From positions 1 to 32,561 of the forward strand of contig JAFZFH010000056.1 in assembly GCA_017555965.1 (NCBI GenBank): a DNA stretch of 32,561 nt, written 5' to 3'. The position numbers and the translations under genes were made by a program. Positions 24,066 through 32,561 of this stretch are shown here, in pieces. Numbering within the stretch: the first letter of the stretch is position 1; the number at the start of each line of letters is the position of its first letter. Below the pieces are notes generated by a model. That model was not told where the DNA came from and did no database searches. It was given only the letters and a program-made list of their open reading frames with translations. Origin of the DNA: Bacteroidales bacterium. GTDB lineage: Bacteria > Bacteroidota > Bacteroidia > Bacteroidales > UBA932.

Positions 24066-25394
24066 TTAAAGCGAGATTCCGTTAAGGATGACCTGTTCGA
24101 TTACAGGTGTCTGGTGGCTGTATGGGATGAATGCGAGTGATGGAACCGGCTTGGTGATGATAAGGTTCGCCTTTTTTCCAACTGTAATAGATCCCAAGAT
24201 GTCGCTTACTCCCATGGCATATGCCGTATTGATCGTACATGCATTGAATGACTGTTCCGGAGTAAGACGCATTCTGATGCAGCCGAGAGCCATTACAAAA
24301 CGCATGTTGCCGCTCGGACTTGATCCCGGGTTGTAGTCGGATGCCAGTGCTACAGGCAGGCCTGCTTCTATATATCCTTTGGCATTTCCATATGGGATTC
24401 CAAGGAAGAAGGAGCATCCTGGCAACATGGTAGGCATGGTTCCGCTTCCGCGAAGTGCTTCGATTTCCGCATCAGTGGTCTTTTCAAGGTGGTCTACTGA
24501 AAGTGCCCCATGCTTCACTCCCACCTGTACTCCTCCTGATACCTCCAGTTCGTTGGCGTGAATCTTAGGAGTGATGCCATACTCTGCAGCCTTGCTCAGA
24601 ATCTTGTCCGTGTCTTCTACAGTGAAGAATCCTTCGTCGCAGAACACATCGACAAAGTCTGCAAGACCTTCCTCGGCAACGCGAGGGAGCATTTCATTGC
24701 ATACAAGGTCGACATATTCACTCTGGCGGCCTTTGTATGCACGGCCGACTGCATGAGCTCCAAGGAAATTCGCGCGTACTGTAATCGGGGCAGTTTCCTT
24801 TATGCGTCTGATGACGCGGAGCATCTTGAGTTCGTCCTCGACTGTAAGTCCATAGCCGCTCTTTATTTCTACAGCACCTGTTCCCATGCTCATGATTTCG
24901 AGCACACGGACCATTGACTGTCCGTAGAGTTCTTCTTCTGATGTTTCATGAAGAAGGTCTGCGGAATTCAGGATTCCGCCTCCGCGAGCTGCGATCTCCT
25001 CATACGAGAGTCCGGCAATCTTATCTCTGAATTCGCCGTCTCTGCATCCTGCATATACAATATGGGTGTGGCTGTCGCAGAATGCAGGCATCACATATCC
25101 TCCCTTCGCATCAATATATGTGGCGTCTGCCTCCTCAGATTCCGGATTGTGTGTTCTGCTGTCGGGTGTTGTTTCCAGAACCGTGCTACCCCCCTGGCCG
25201 CAGGTGGAGGAGTCGTTTGGGAAATGGCATCTGTCAGCAGAATATTCACCGAAATCAGTGATGACTCCGTCTTCGATGACAAGGTACGCATTCTCGATGC
25301 ATTCCACCTGATTCATCTCCGCACCATCCAGTTTCCTGACATCAGATGGCAGAATACCCGCAAGCGTGCCGATATTGTATATTATCGTCTTCAT
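24066..25394 (-). CDS. hutI: Imidazolonepropionase
   Basis: A 442-residue amidohydrolase that hydrolyses imidazolonepropionate to formiminoglutamate, the third step of histidine degradation. CDSHTHIVYAG (HxH metal site at His109/His111), EIKSGYGL, HANELEVSGGVQVG, ALASDYNPGSSPSGNM and TINTAYAMG are family motifs. Length exceeds the usual 400-420 residues because of a stretch at about residues 53-91 (DNA 25122-25238), rich in Ser, Thr and acidic residues, between the N-terminal strand region and YIDAKGGYVMPAF. The insertion precedes the catalytic barrel, so activity is probably kept. Last gene of the hut operon; its start is three bases after the hutH stop. Confidence 0.95.
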   Translation of the reverse strand: MKTIIYNIGTLAGILPSDVRKLDGAEMNQVECIENAYLVIEDGVITDFGEYSADRCHFPNDSSTCGQGGSTVLETTPDSRTHNPESEEADATYIDAKGGYVMPAFCDSHTHIVYAGCRDGEFRDKIAGLSYEEIAARGGGILNSADLLHETSEEELYGQSMVRVLEIMSMGTGAVEIKSGYGLTVEDELKMLRVIRRIKETAPITVRANFLGAHAVGRAYKGRQSEYVDLVCNEMLPRVAEEGLADFVDVFCDEGFFTVEDTDKILSKAAEYGITPKIHANELEVSGGVQVGVKHGALSVDHLEKTTDAEIEALRGSGTMPTMLPGCSFFLGIPYGNAKGYIEAGLPVALASDYNPGSSPSGNMRFVMALGCIRMRLTPEQSFNACTINTAYAMGVSDILGSITVGKKANLIITKPVPSLAFIPYSHQTPVIEQVILNGISL

Positions 25395-25397
25395 GAA

Positions 25398-26870
25398 TTA
25401 TCTGATGAAAGCAATCGATTTCTCGATCAGCGGATGCATGTATGTGTCGTCATCAATGAATGGAACCACCTTGCGGTAGCCTGCATGAATCTTTTCGATA
25501 TGCCATGATGATTTCAAAGGTCTGCGGAACTCAAGAGCCTGTGCTGCATTGAAGAGCTCGATTGCAAGAACGCGCTCTGTGTTCTCAACTACACGTACGA
25601 GCTTTGTAGCTGCATTCGCTCCCATGCTGACATGGTCCTCCTGACCCTGCGAAGATGGAATAGAATCTGCAGAAGCCGGCATGCAGAGACCCTTGCTCTG
25701 GCTTACAATCGATGCCGCAGTATACTGAGGAATCATGAATCCGCTGTTAAGACCAGGCTTCGCTACAAGGAAATTAGGCAGACCTCTCTGTCCTGAGATA
25801 AGCTTGTAGATGCGTCGTTCAGAGATATTGGCAAGCTCTGAAAGAGCGAGGGTGAGCATATCCATAGGAAGTGCGATTGGCTGACCGTGGAAGTTTCCTG
25901 CTGAAATTATCAGATCTTCGTCAGGGAAGACTGTAGGATTGTCTGTCGCACTGTTGATCTCAATTTCGATGACTGACTTGACATAACGGATAGTATCCTT
26001 TGATGCGCCATGAACCTGAGGCATGCATCGGAATGAGTAAGGATCCTGAACGTGAATCTTCTTCTGGCGGATGATCTCACTGCCATCAAGAAGTTCGCGG
26101 ATTCGTGCTGCCGTATCAATCTGACCCTGATGTGCACGGACCTCATGAACCTGAGGATAGAAAGGCTCGATGCGGCCGTCATAAGCCTCAAGAGACATTG
26201 CTCCGATCTTATCTGCCCAATCTGAGAGTCTTTCCGCCTGGATGAGCGACCATACTGCATGTGAACTCATGAACTGAGTTCCGTTCAGCAGGGCAAGGCC
26301 CTCCTTCGATTGCAGTCTGATTACTTCCCATCCGAGTTCCTTCCAGACATCTGCAGCCGCGTGCACTTTTCCCTTATATGTCACTTCACCCATTCCGATA
26401 AGCGGAAGGCAGAGGTGGGCAAGGGGAGCGAGGTCGCCGGAGGCACCGAGCGAACCCTGCTGGTACACAACAGGCAGAACGTCATTGTTGAACATGTCGA
26501 TAAGACGCTGCACGGTGATGAGCTGTACACCGGAATATCCGTATGAAAGCGACTGTATCTTGGTAAGAAGCATGAGCTTGACGATTTCCGGACGCACTGT
26601 CTCTCCTGTACCGCATGCGTGCGACATCACGAGATTGTGCTGGAGCTGTGACAGATCCTCTGCAGGAATCGAGATGTTACAGAGAGAACCGAATCCGGTT
26701 GTGATGCCGTATACCGGACGTCCGATGTCTCCCATCTTGCTGTCCAGGAACTTGCGGCATTTTATAATAGCCTCTTCTGACTCCTTGCTGAGAACCAGCT
26801 TCTTGCCTTTTGTGATTATCTCATTGACCTTTTCGATGGTCAAATGTTTATTGGAAATGGTATGTGTCAT
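25398..26870 (-). CDS. hutH: Histidine ammonia-lyase
   Basis: A 490-residue enzyme that deaminates histidine to urocanate. GSLGASGDLAPL contains the Ala143-Ser144-Gly145 triad that cyclises to the MIO cofactor. YGITTGFGSLCN near residue 54 is the active-site loop, and QGQEDHVSMGANAA is the conserved C-terminal motif. The start at 26870 (MTHTISNKHLTIEKVNEI) is preferred over an in-frame ATG 9 codons upstream, whose extra residues come from the palindromic repeat at 26884-26909. hutI follows by three bases. Confidence 0.97.
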   Translation of the reverse strand: MTHTISNKHLTIEKVNEIITKGKKLVLSKESEEAIIKCRKFLDSKMGDIGRPVYGITTGFGSLCNISIPAEDLSQLQHNLVMSHACGTGETVRPEIVKLMLLTKIQSLSYGYSGVQLITVQRLIDMFNNDVLPVVYQQGSLGASGDLAPLAHLCLPLIGMGEVTYKGKVHAAADVWKELGWEVIRLQSKEGLALLNGTQFMSSHAVWSLIQAERLSDWADKIGAMSLEAYDGRIEPFYPQVHEVRAHQGQIDTAARIRELLDGSEIIRQKKIHVQDPYSFRCMPQVHGASKDTIRYVKSVIEIEINSATDNPTVFPDEDLIISAGNFHGQPIALPMDMLTLALSELANISERRIYKLISGQRGLPNFLVAKPGLNSGFMIPQYTAASIVSQSKGLCMPASADSIPSSQGQEDHVSMGANAATKLVRVVENTERVLAIELFNAAQALEFRRPLKSSWHIEKIHAGYRKVVPFIDDDTYMHPLIEKSIAFIR

Positions 26871-26883
26871 TTTATTGTCTGTG

Positions 26884-26909
26884 AGATCCCCGGTCAAGCC
26901 GGGGATGAC
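26884..26909 (-). repeat. 26-bp palindromic repeat, copy B (hutU-hutH gap)
   Basis: Minus strand begins GTCATCCCCGG and ends CCGGGGATCT; the ATCCCCGG and CCGGGGAT arms are perfectly complementary around CTTGA. It starts two bases after the hutU stop and fills 26 of the 40 bases between hutU and hutH, in transcription orientation. Only two differences from copy A. Confidence 0.8.
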
Positions 26910-26910
26910 A

Positions 26911-28932
26911 TTATGCTAATATGGTTCTAATCAAATCTTCATCTGCGATGTTAGGGAGTGTGACCTTGAGGCCAGGAGTACGTTCCATCTCACGCTTGAT
27001 AGCATTCATGGCACCCTCGTTGCGTGCCCAGCTGCGACGTGCGATTCCGTTGTTCACATCCCAGAGGAGCATCTCCTGGATGTGACGGTCAGAATCCTCA
27101 GAACCGTCGATGACCATGCCGAATCCACCGTTCATGACTTCTCCCCAGCCTACTCCACCACCATTGTGGATCGATACCCATGTCGCGCCGCGGAATCCGT
27201 CTCCGATGACGTTATGAACCGCCATATCTGCGCAGAACTGCGAGCCGTCGTAGATGTTTGAAGTCTCACGGAAAGGTGAATCAGTGCCGGATACATCGTG
27301 GTGGTCGCGGCCGAGAACGATCGGTGCTGTTATCTCACCGTTGCGGATGGCCTCGTTGAATGCGAGGGCGATCTTCGTGCGGCCTTCGCAGTCGGCATAG
27401 AGGATACGTGCCTGCGAACCTACCACGAGGTTGTTGCGGCCTGCCTCTTCGATCCAACGGATATTGTCCATCATCTGACCCTGGATCTCCTCCGGTGCAT
27501 CTGCCATGATCTCGCGAAGCACCTTTGCTGCAATCGCATCCGATTTCGCAAGGTCCTCCGGATTTTCCGACATGCAGACCCATCTGAACGGACCGAATCC
27601 ATAGTCGAAGAAGAGCGGACCCATGATGTCCTGTACATATGAAGGATATCTGAACTTTCCGTCCTCGCGGAGCACATCTGCTCCTGCGCGGGATGCCTCA
27701 AGAAGGAAGGCATTGCCATAATCGAAGAAGTACATTCCTTTATCTGCCAGTCTGTTGACAGCTGCCGCATGTCTGCGGAGTGACTCCTGGACACATTCCT
27801 TGAACTTCTCAGGCTCTTCAGCCATCATCCTGTTGGACTCCTCGTATGAATATCCTACAGGGTAGTAGCCGCCTGCCCATGGATTGTGCAGAGATGTCTG
27901 GTCAGAACCAAGGTCTACATGGATGTCCTCATCAGCGAGTCTTTCCCAAAGGTCTACAACGTTACCCTGATATGCTATTGATACAACTTCCTTGTCTGCC
28001 ATGGCCTTGCGGATACGCGGGATGAGTTCGTCAAGGTTTTCGTGGATCTCATCTACCCAGCCCTGGCTATGTCTCTTGTGTGCTGCATGAGGGTTCACCT
28101 CTGCACACACGCTTACAACTCCTGAAATGACTCCAGCCTTAGGCTGTGCACCTGACATACCGCCAAGTCCTGCAGTAACGAAGAGCATGCCTTTCATGTT
28201 TTCCTCTGTTCCGGCAAGTCCGCGTGCCTTAAGCTGTTTGCGTGCTGCGTTCATCACGGTAATTGTTGTTCCGTGAACGATTCCCTGCGGGCCGATGTAC
28301 ATATATGAACCGGCAGTCATCTGACCGTATTGTGACACTCCGAGAGCATTGAACTTCTCCCAATGGTCAGGTTTCGAGTAGTTAGGGATGACCATACCGT
28401 TTGTAACGATCACTCTAGGTGCATCCTTGTGGCTAGGGAAAAGTCCGAGAGGATGTCCGGAGTACATTACGAGGGTCTGTTCGTCAGTCATTGTGGCAAG
28501 ATACTGCATCACGAGACGGTACTGAGCCCAGTTCTGGAACACAGCTCCGTTTCCTCCGTATGTGATCAGTTCGTGAGGATGCTGGGCGACACGGTAGTCC
28601 AGATTGTTCTGGATCATTGCCATGATGGCTGCAGCCTGCTTCGATCTCGCAGGATATTCGTCAATCGGACGAGCGTACATCTCGTAGTCAGGACGGAAAC
28701 GGTACATGTAGATACGTCCGTAGTCCTTAAGTTCCTGAGCGAATTCTGCAGCGAGGACAGCATGGTGCTCCTGAGGGAAATATCTGAGGGCGTTTTTTAT
28801 AGCCAGCACCTTTTCCTCTGCGCTGAGGATTTCCTTTCGCTTCGGAGCATGATTGACTGACGTATCATATGCCTTTGGCTCCGGCAGCACCGCCGGAATA
28901 CCTGCCAATATGTCTGTTTTAAAATCTATCAT
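26911..28932 (-). CDS. hutU: Urocanate hydratase
   Basis: A 673-residue NAD-dependent enzyme converting urocanate to imidazolonepropionate. Recognised by RPDYEMYARPIDEYPARS near the N-terminus, ITYGGNGAVFQNWAQYR, YSGHPLGLFPSHKDAP, VTNGMVIPNYS, AGLGGMSGAQPKA and the C-terminal HNGGGVGWGEVMNGGFGMVIDG region. It is longer than the roughly 555-residue B. subtilis type and resembles the extended form found in Bacteroidales. The start at 28932 (MIDFKTDILAG) is favoured over an upstream extension of 30 basic, low-complexity residues that would overlap ftcD. The 8-base gap to ftcD indicates one operon. Confidence 0.96.
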   Translation of the reverse strand: MIDFKTDILAGIPAVLPEPKAYDTSVNHAPKRKEILSAEEKVLAIKNALRYFPQEHHAVLAAEFAQELKDYGRIYMYRFRPDYEMYARPIDEYPARSKQAAAIMAMIQNNLDYRVAQHPHELITYGGNGAVFQNWAQYRLVMQYLATMTDEQTLVMYSGHPLGLFPSHKDAPRVIVTNGMVIPNYSKPDHWEKFNALGVSQYGQMTAGSYMYIGPQGIVHGTTITVMNAARKQLKARGLAGTEENMKGMLFVTAGLGGMSGAQPKAGVISGVVSVCAEVNPHAAHKRHSQGWVDEIHENLDELIPRIRKAMADKEVVSIAYQGNVVDLWERLADEDIHVDLGSDQTSLHNPWAGGYYPVGYSYEESNRMMAEEPEKFKECVQESLRRHAAAVNRLADKGMYFFDYGNAFLLEASRAGADVLREDGKFRYPSYVQDIMGPLFFDYGFGPFRWVCMSENPEDLAKSDAIAAKVLREIMADAPEEIQGQMMDNIRWIEEAGRNNLVVGSQARILYADCEGRTKIALAFNEAIRNGEITAPIVLGRDHHDVSGTDSPFRETSNIYDGSQFCADMAVHNVIGDGFRGATWVSIHNGGGVGWGEVMNGGFGMVIDGSEDSDRHIQEMLLWDVNNGIARRSWARNEGAMNAIKREMERTPGLKVTLPNIADEDLIRTILA

Positions 28933-28940
28933 AATTTGTG

Positions 28941-30644
28941 TTAAATCTTGCTGTTTACGATTTTCAGTACATCTGCTTCTGCGGCGATGGCCTGTGCAGC
29001 GATTTCTTCCGCTTCTGCGCAAAGCCTGTCAGCAGCTTCGCGGTCTGCAAGACCAGCTGCATTGATGCGTACATTGAGCTGTGCTCCGAGGACTGCGCTG
29101 CGTGCTGCAAGTGCACCTACTCCTGCATCTGAAACAGAATTCGGATTACCGTCAGCTGCCATGGCCTTCACGATAGGGAAGACCTGGAGAGCTGTCTTCA
29201 TGGTCTTGAGAGGAACCTCGGTCGCATAAAGCGTTGCAGCCTCGAGTGCTGCTGCGCGTGCTGCCTTCTCTTCCTCAGATCCCTTAGGCATGCCGATGGC
29301 CGCCATGATCTTGTCGAATGCTGCAGTGTCCTCGTCAACCAGTGCAAGGAGACGGCGCATTACATCCTGACCCTGGTCTGCCCAGTCTGAGAACTCCTTC
29401 CATCTTGCATCCCAACCGGCCTTGTGCGAAGAAAGGTTGGCTACCATTGTGCCGAGTGCCGCACCGAGTGCTCCCATATATGCTGAAATTGATCCGCCGC
29501 CTGGAGCAGGTGACTCTGATGCAGTTTCGTATGCAAAGCCCTTACATGTCATGCGGACAAGTCTTTCGCGAGCAGCGGCCTCCTTCTCATCCTCGATAAG
29601 GAACTCGACCACCTTCTCCTTCGGATTGAACGGCTTGAGGTCATCAAGTCCCATCGACTTGACTGCGATCTTCATCACTTCGTCCTCTGAAATACCTGTC
29701 GAGCGCTGCTGCTTCTCAAGGAAGTAGCGTCCTGCCTCAATGAGTGTGCGCTTAGGTACAAGACCCACGATCTCTGTGCCGGTTACGCGAAGACCGCGCG
29801 CCTGCGCTGCACGGCATACCTCGTCGAATGCCACATGAAGCGGAGTCGTGTTGATGTCTGTGATGTTCATGGATACCTGTGCGATTCCATACTCGTCGAT
29901 GAACCATCCGATGGCCTTGCAGCCCTTCAATGTTCCAGGAATCATTACGGTCTTTCCATTCTCGTCCTTTACGATCTTTCCTGTGATAGGATTGCCCTCT
30001 CTCTTCGGACGACCCTTTTCACGTACGTCAAATGCTATCGCATTTGCGCGACGTGTAGAAGTTGTATTGAGGTTATAGTTTACTGCAATAAGGAAATCGC
30101 GTGCACCTACGTTGGTGGCACCTGCTTGAGCAGCTCTTTCTGTATAGTGTCCAGGTCCGAAGTCAGGCTGACGGTCAGGGTCTGCCATCTTTTCTGGAAG
30201 AGCCTCATACTCGCCTGCGCGGCAGACAGCAAGATTCTTGCGTTCCGGCTTCTGAGCAGCCGACTCGTAGCAGTAGCATGGGATTTCAAGCTCGTTGTAG
30301 ATGCGCTCCGCAAGCTTTCTTGCAAGTTCAGCACACTCCTCGAGTGTTATTCCTGAGATAGGGATGAGCGGAAGCACGTCTGTCGCTCCTGAACGAGGGT
30401 GAGCTCCGTGGTGGTTTCTCATGTCAATGAGTTTACCTGCTGTCTTCACCCCTTGGAATGCCGCTTCAACGACAGCCTCCGGACTACCCACGAATGTTAC
30501 TACTGTTCTGTTTGTAGCTTCGCCCGGATCGACGTCAAGTACCTTTACTCCACCTGATTTTTCGATGGACGCTACGATTGCGTCGATTACTTCCATGTTG
30601 CGGCCTTCACTGAAGTTAGGCACGCACTCGATTATTCTTTCCAT
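28941..30644 (-). CDS. ftcD: Bifunctional glutamate formimidoyltransferase / formimino-THF cyclodeaminase
   Basis: A 567-residue fusion protein. The N-terminal formiminotransferase (about 1-330) begins IIECVPNFSEGRN and contains MRNHHGAHPRSGATDVLPLIPI and ARDFLIAVNYNLNT. The C-terminal cyclodeaminase (about 355-567) has ASESPAPGGGSISAYMGALGAALGTMV. It transfers the formimino group of FIGLU to THF, giving glutamate, and then releases ammonia and 5,10-methenyl-THF. It is the first gene of the hut operon here and replaces hutG/hutF. Its one-carbon product can be used by FolD. Length matches the fused enzymes of animals and other Bacteroidota. Confidence 0.96.
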   Translation of the reverse strand: MERIIECVPNFSEGRNMEVIDAIVASIEKSGGVKVLDVDPGEATNRTVVTFVGSPEAVVEAAFQGVKTAGKLIDMRNHHGAHPRSGATDVLPLIPISGITLEECAELARKLAERIYNELEIPCYCYESAAQKPERKNLAVCRAGEYEALPEKMADPDRQPDFGPGHYTERAAQAGATNVGARDFLIAVNYNLNTTSTRRANAIAFDVREKGRPKREGNPITGKIVKDENGKTVMIPGTLKGCKAIGWFIDEYGIAQVSMNITDINTTPLHVAFDEVCRAAQARGLRVTGTEIVGLVPKRTLIEAGRYFLEKQQRSTGISEDEVMKIAVKSMGLDDLKPFNPKEKVVEFLIEDEKEAAARERLVRMTCKGFAYETASESPAPGGGSISAYMGALGAALGTMVANLSSHKAGWDARWKEFSDWADQGQDVMRRLLALVDEDTAAFDKIMAAIGMPKGSEEEKAARAAALEAATLYATEVPLKTMKTALQVFPIVKAMAADGNPNSVSDAGVGALAARSAVLGAQLNVRINAAGLADREAADRLCAEAEEIAAQAIAAEADVLKIVNSKI

Positions 30645-30683
30645 ATAGGTTATGATGTTTTATAAATTTTCTTTTCCAACCCA

Positions 30684-30714
30684 TAAAGTTATAGACTTTC
30701 GGGCAATAAACAAA
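30684..30714 (-). promoter_or_regulatory. Promoter of the hut operon (TTTG-N19-TAACTTTA)
   Basis: On the minus strand TTTG (30714-30711) and TAACTTTA (30691-30684) are 19 bases apart; the -7 box has one mismatch to TAnnTTTG. The ftcD ATG is at 30644, leaving about 35 bases of leader. The -33 box overlaps the U-rich tail of the pnp terminator, so pnp and hut are separate transcripts placed end to end. Confidence 0.5.
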
Positions 30715-30748
30715 GCAGCCGACTGACTTTAACGTCAATCGGCTGCTT
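30713..30748 (-). terminator. Intrinsic terminator of pnp
   Basis: AAGCAGCCGA (30713-30722) pairs with TCGGCTGCTT (30739-30748), extended by TGAC/GTCA after one mismatch, loop TTTAAC. On the minus strand it is followed by the T-rich TTTGTTTATTG. It lies 22 bases after the pnp stop. Confidence 0.75.
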
Positions 30749-30770
30749 CTGTATTGTGTGTCAAAGATGA

Positions 30771-32561
30771 TTAGAACATCTCTGGCTCGTTGTTCTGCTC
30801 TGGAACGTCAGCTGGACGCTCGCGGCGTGGACCTCTTGGACCTCTGTCATCGCGACGTGGGCCTCTGTTGTCATCACGACGTGGACCACGGTTGTCACGG
30901 CGGTCGTTGTCACGACGTGGACCCTTGTCTCCGCGTGGCTTGCGCTCAGGCTCAACATAACCCTCAGGCTTCTCGATGAGAGCCTTGCGTGAAAGTCTCA
31001 TCTTACCTGTCTTCTCGTCGATCTCGAGGAGCTTCACGTCCACCTCGTCGCCGATGTTGAGTACATCCTCTACCTTCTCAGTCTTCTTCCAGTCGATTTC
31101 AGATACGTGGAGGAGGCCTTCCTTACCAGGGAGGATCTCTACGAATGCACCGAACTCAAGGATAGAAACAACCTTTCCGTGGTAAACTGTACCAGCCTCT
31201 GGAACTGCAGTGATGCCGTTGATCCAGTTAAGAGCCTTGTCCATAGCTTCCTTGTCGTTTCCGAAGATGTCAACAACACCCTGTGATACGCCGTTAACCT
31301 GCTCCTCAGTGATAGTGATTGTTGTACCAGTCTCACGCTGGATGCGCTGGATAGTCTCACCACCCTTTCCGATGATTGCACCGATGAACTCACCTGCAAC
31401 ACGGATCTGGATCATACGAGGAACAAACTCCTTGTAGTCCTCACGTGGCTCGCTGATTGTCTTCATCATCTCGCCCATGATGTGGAGACGACCCTGACGT
31501 GCCTGCTCGAGAGCTCTCTCGAGAACGTCATATGAAAGACCGTCAACCTTGATATCCATCTGAGTGGCAGTGATACCGTCCTTAGTACCTGTTACCTTGA
31601 AGTCCATGTCTCCGAGGTGGTCCTCGTCACCGAGGATGTCGGTAAGGATAGCATAACGCTCGTTAGGGTTGTCCTTGTCTGTGATAAGACCCATTGCAAC
31701 ACCTGCAACCGGCTTCTTGATCTTCACACCTGCATCCATGAGTGCAAGACATCCTGCACAAACTGTAGCCATTGAAGATGAACCGTTAGACTCGAGGATA
31801 TCTGAAACTACGCGTACTGCGTATGGATTCTCAGGAGCCATTGGGATCATAGGCTTGAGTGCACGGTATGCAAGGTTTCCGTGTCCGATCTCACGACGGC
31901 CGATACCACGCTGTGGACGAGCCTCGCCAGTTGAGAATGGAGGGAAGTTATAGTGAAGTACGAACTGGTCAGTCTCCTGGATAAGAACCTCGTCGCGCTC
32001 CTTCATGTCAAGCTTTGTGCCGAGTGTTACAGTCGAAAGTGACTGAGTCTCACCACGTGTGAAGATTGCTGAACCGTGTGCGCATGGGAGATAGTCAGTC
32101 TCGCACCAGATCGGACGTACTGTAGTTGTATCACGGCCGTCGAGACGGATGCCCTCGTCGAGGATCATGTTTCTCATGGCTGCCTTCTCAACTGCATGAT
32201 AGTATCTCTCGATCATCATTCTCTTCTCTTCCTGCTCCTCCTCTGGAAGTGTTGCGTAGAACTCTTCCTTGAGTGCCTCGAATGCGTCTGAACGCTCGTG
32301 CTTTGCAGAGCCTGACTTAGCGATTGCGTAGCATCTGTCGTAGCAGAACTCCTGGATTGCCTGGCGGAGAGCCTCGTCGTTCTCCTCGTGGCAGTAAGCT
32401 CTCTTCTCAGTCTTGCCTACAGCCTCCATGAGCTCCATCTGAACCTTGCAGTGCTTCTTGATCTCCTCGTGAGCGAACTTGATAGCCTCGAGCATATCCT
32501 TCTCGCTTACCTCCTTCATCTCACCCTCAACCATCATGATGTTGTCGTATGTTGCGGCAAC
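30771..32561 (-). CDS. pnp: Polyribonucleotide nucleotidyltransferase (PNPase), 5' part outside window
   Basis: The last 596 residues of PNPase, a phosphorolytic 3'-5' exoribonuclease of the RNA degradosome. The frame is open to the window edge and reads [20 protein letters not shown], so the internal Met codons near 32537 are not the start; about 100-150 residues should lie beyond. The helical linker is followed by the second RNase PH core ([43 protein letters not shown]), the KH domain ([17 protein letters not shown]) and S1 ([28 protein letters not shown]). The tail of about 55 residues is made of Arg/Asp/Gly/Pro repeats (DNRGPRRDD-type), an RGG-like disordered RNA-binding extension. Terminated at 30713-30748. 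Confidence 0.97.
   Translation of the reverse strand, partial: VAATYDNIMMVEGEMKEVSEKDMLEAIKFAHEEIKKHCKVQMELMEAVGKTEKRAYCHEENDEALRQAIQEFCYDRCYAIAKSGSAKHERSDAFEALKEEFYATLPEEEQEEKRMMIERYYHAVEKAAMRNMILDEGIRLDGRDTTTVRPIWCETDYLPCAHGSAIFTRGETQSLSTVTLGTKLDMKERDEVLIQETDQFVLHYNFPPFSTGEARPQRGIGRREIGHGNLAYRALKPMIPMAPENPYAVRVVSDILESNGSSSMATVCAGCLALMDAGVKIKKPVAGVAMGLITDKDNPNERYAILTDILGDEDHLGDMDFKVTGTKDGITATQMDIKVDGLSYDVLERALEQARQGRLHIMGEMMKTISEPREDYKEFVPRMIQIRVAGEFIGAIIGKGGETIQRIQRETGTTITITEEQVNGVSQGVVDIFGNDKEAMDKALNWINGITAVPEAGTVYHGKVVSILEFGAFVEILPGKEGLLHVSEIDWKKTEKVEDVLNIGDEVDVKLLEIDEKTGKMRLSRKALIEKPEGYVEPERKPRGDKGPRRDNDRRDNRGPRRDDNRGPRRDDRGPRGPRRERPADVPEQNNEPEMF

Noticed and set aside
25193-25204. The CCTG-GCCG-CAGG palindrome as a terminator.
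   Set aside because: It is inside hutI, short, and not followed by Ts in the direction of transcription; it is reported only as part of the insertion.
28933-29022. A 30-residue Arg-rich N-terminal extension of HutU.
   Set aside because: It overlaps the end of ftcD; MIDFKTDILAG at 28932 is a natural start with an 8-base gap.
30788-30955. Direct repeats in the pnp 3' end as a CRISPR-like or tandem repeat array.
   Set aside because: They encode the Arg/Asp/Gly/Pro repeats of the PNPase tail in frame; spacing and sequence vary as in a disordered protein tail.

Overview
The window looks like chromosomal DNA from a member of the Bacteroidota, most likely the order Bacteroidales. Many genes are preceded by the Bacteroidota-type -7 box TAnnTTTG (several with a TTG/TTTG box 19-20 nt further upstream), there are no strong Shine-Dalgarno sequences, and the protein families (Bacteroidales-type PurM, an ORF6N protein, a 745-residue EF-hand membrane protein, a fused FTCD next to hutU/hutH/hutI) fit that group. 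The genus cannot be fixed from sequence reading alone. No rRNA, tRNA, CRISPR array, transposase or complete mobile element was seen. No stretch longer than about 300 bases lacks a gene; the two largest gaps (12657-12897 and 18510-18710) both hold structured, promoter-like DNA.

Layout. (1) 36-2349, minus: cysS then xth, read from a promoter that is back to back with the promoter of the next gene. (2) 2430-4448, plus: an exported protein of unknown function. (3) 4493-10180, plus: purE-purL-purF, ending in a hairpin shared with a convergent BASS-family transporter (10291-11304, minus). (4) 11341-12656, minus: a small regulatory module of membrane protein, ECF sigma factor and a small two-TM protein overlapping the sigma gene. 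(5) 12755-13479, plus: a promoter/terminator pair that could define a small RNA or a leader, then an ORF6N gene containing a 29-bp perfect palindrome. (6) 13536-18509, plus: purM-purH-purD-folD with a strong intrinsic terminator. (7) 18711-23965, plus: rnr, a CYTH-domain protein preceded by a sigma-54-type promoter, and the EF-hand/cysteine-tail membrane protein. (8) 24066-30644, minus: the histidine utilisation operon ftcD-hutU-hutH-hutI with its own promoter. (9) 30771-32561, minus: the 3' part of pnp, cut by the window edge.

How the genes connect. The two purine blocks cover most steps from PRPP to IMP (PurF, PurD, PurL, PurM, PurE, PurH); purN/purT, purK, purC and purB are not here. FolD makes the 10-formyl-THF that PurH consumes, and FTCD in the histidine operon releases 5,10-methenyl-THF, which is FolD's cyclohydrolase substrate. 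Histidine breakdown could therefore feed one-carbon units to purine synthesis.

The least expected signals are: a family of 26-27 bp palindromic repeats, beginning GTCAT and ending ATCT, found twice in gaps inside operons and once in frame inside purD; the ORF6N intragenic palindrome; the candidate small RNA with a terminator upstream of ORF6N; twin G-U-containing hairpins before rnr; the sigma-54 promoter after rnr; and an insertion in HutI. All of these rest on sequence reading only.
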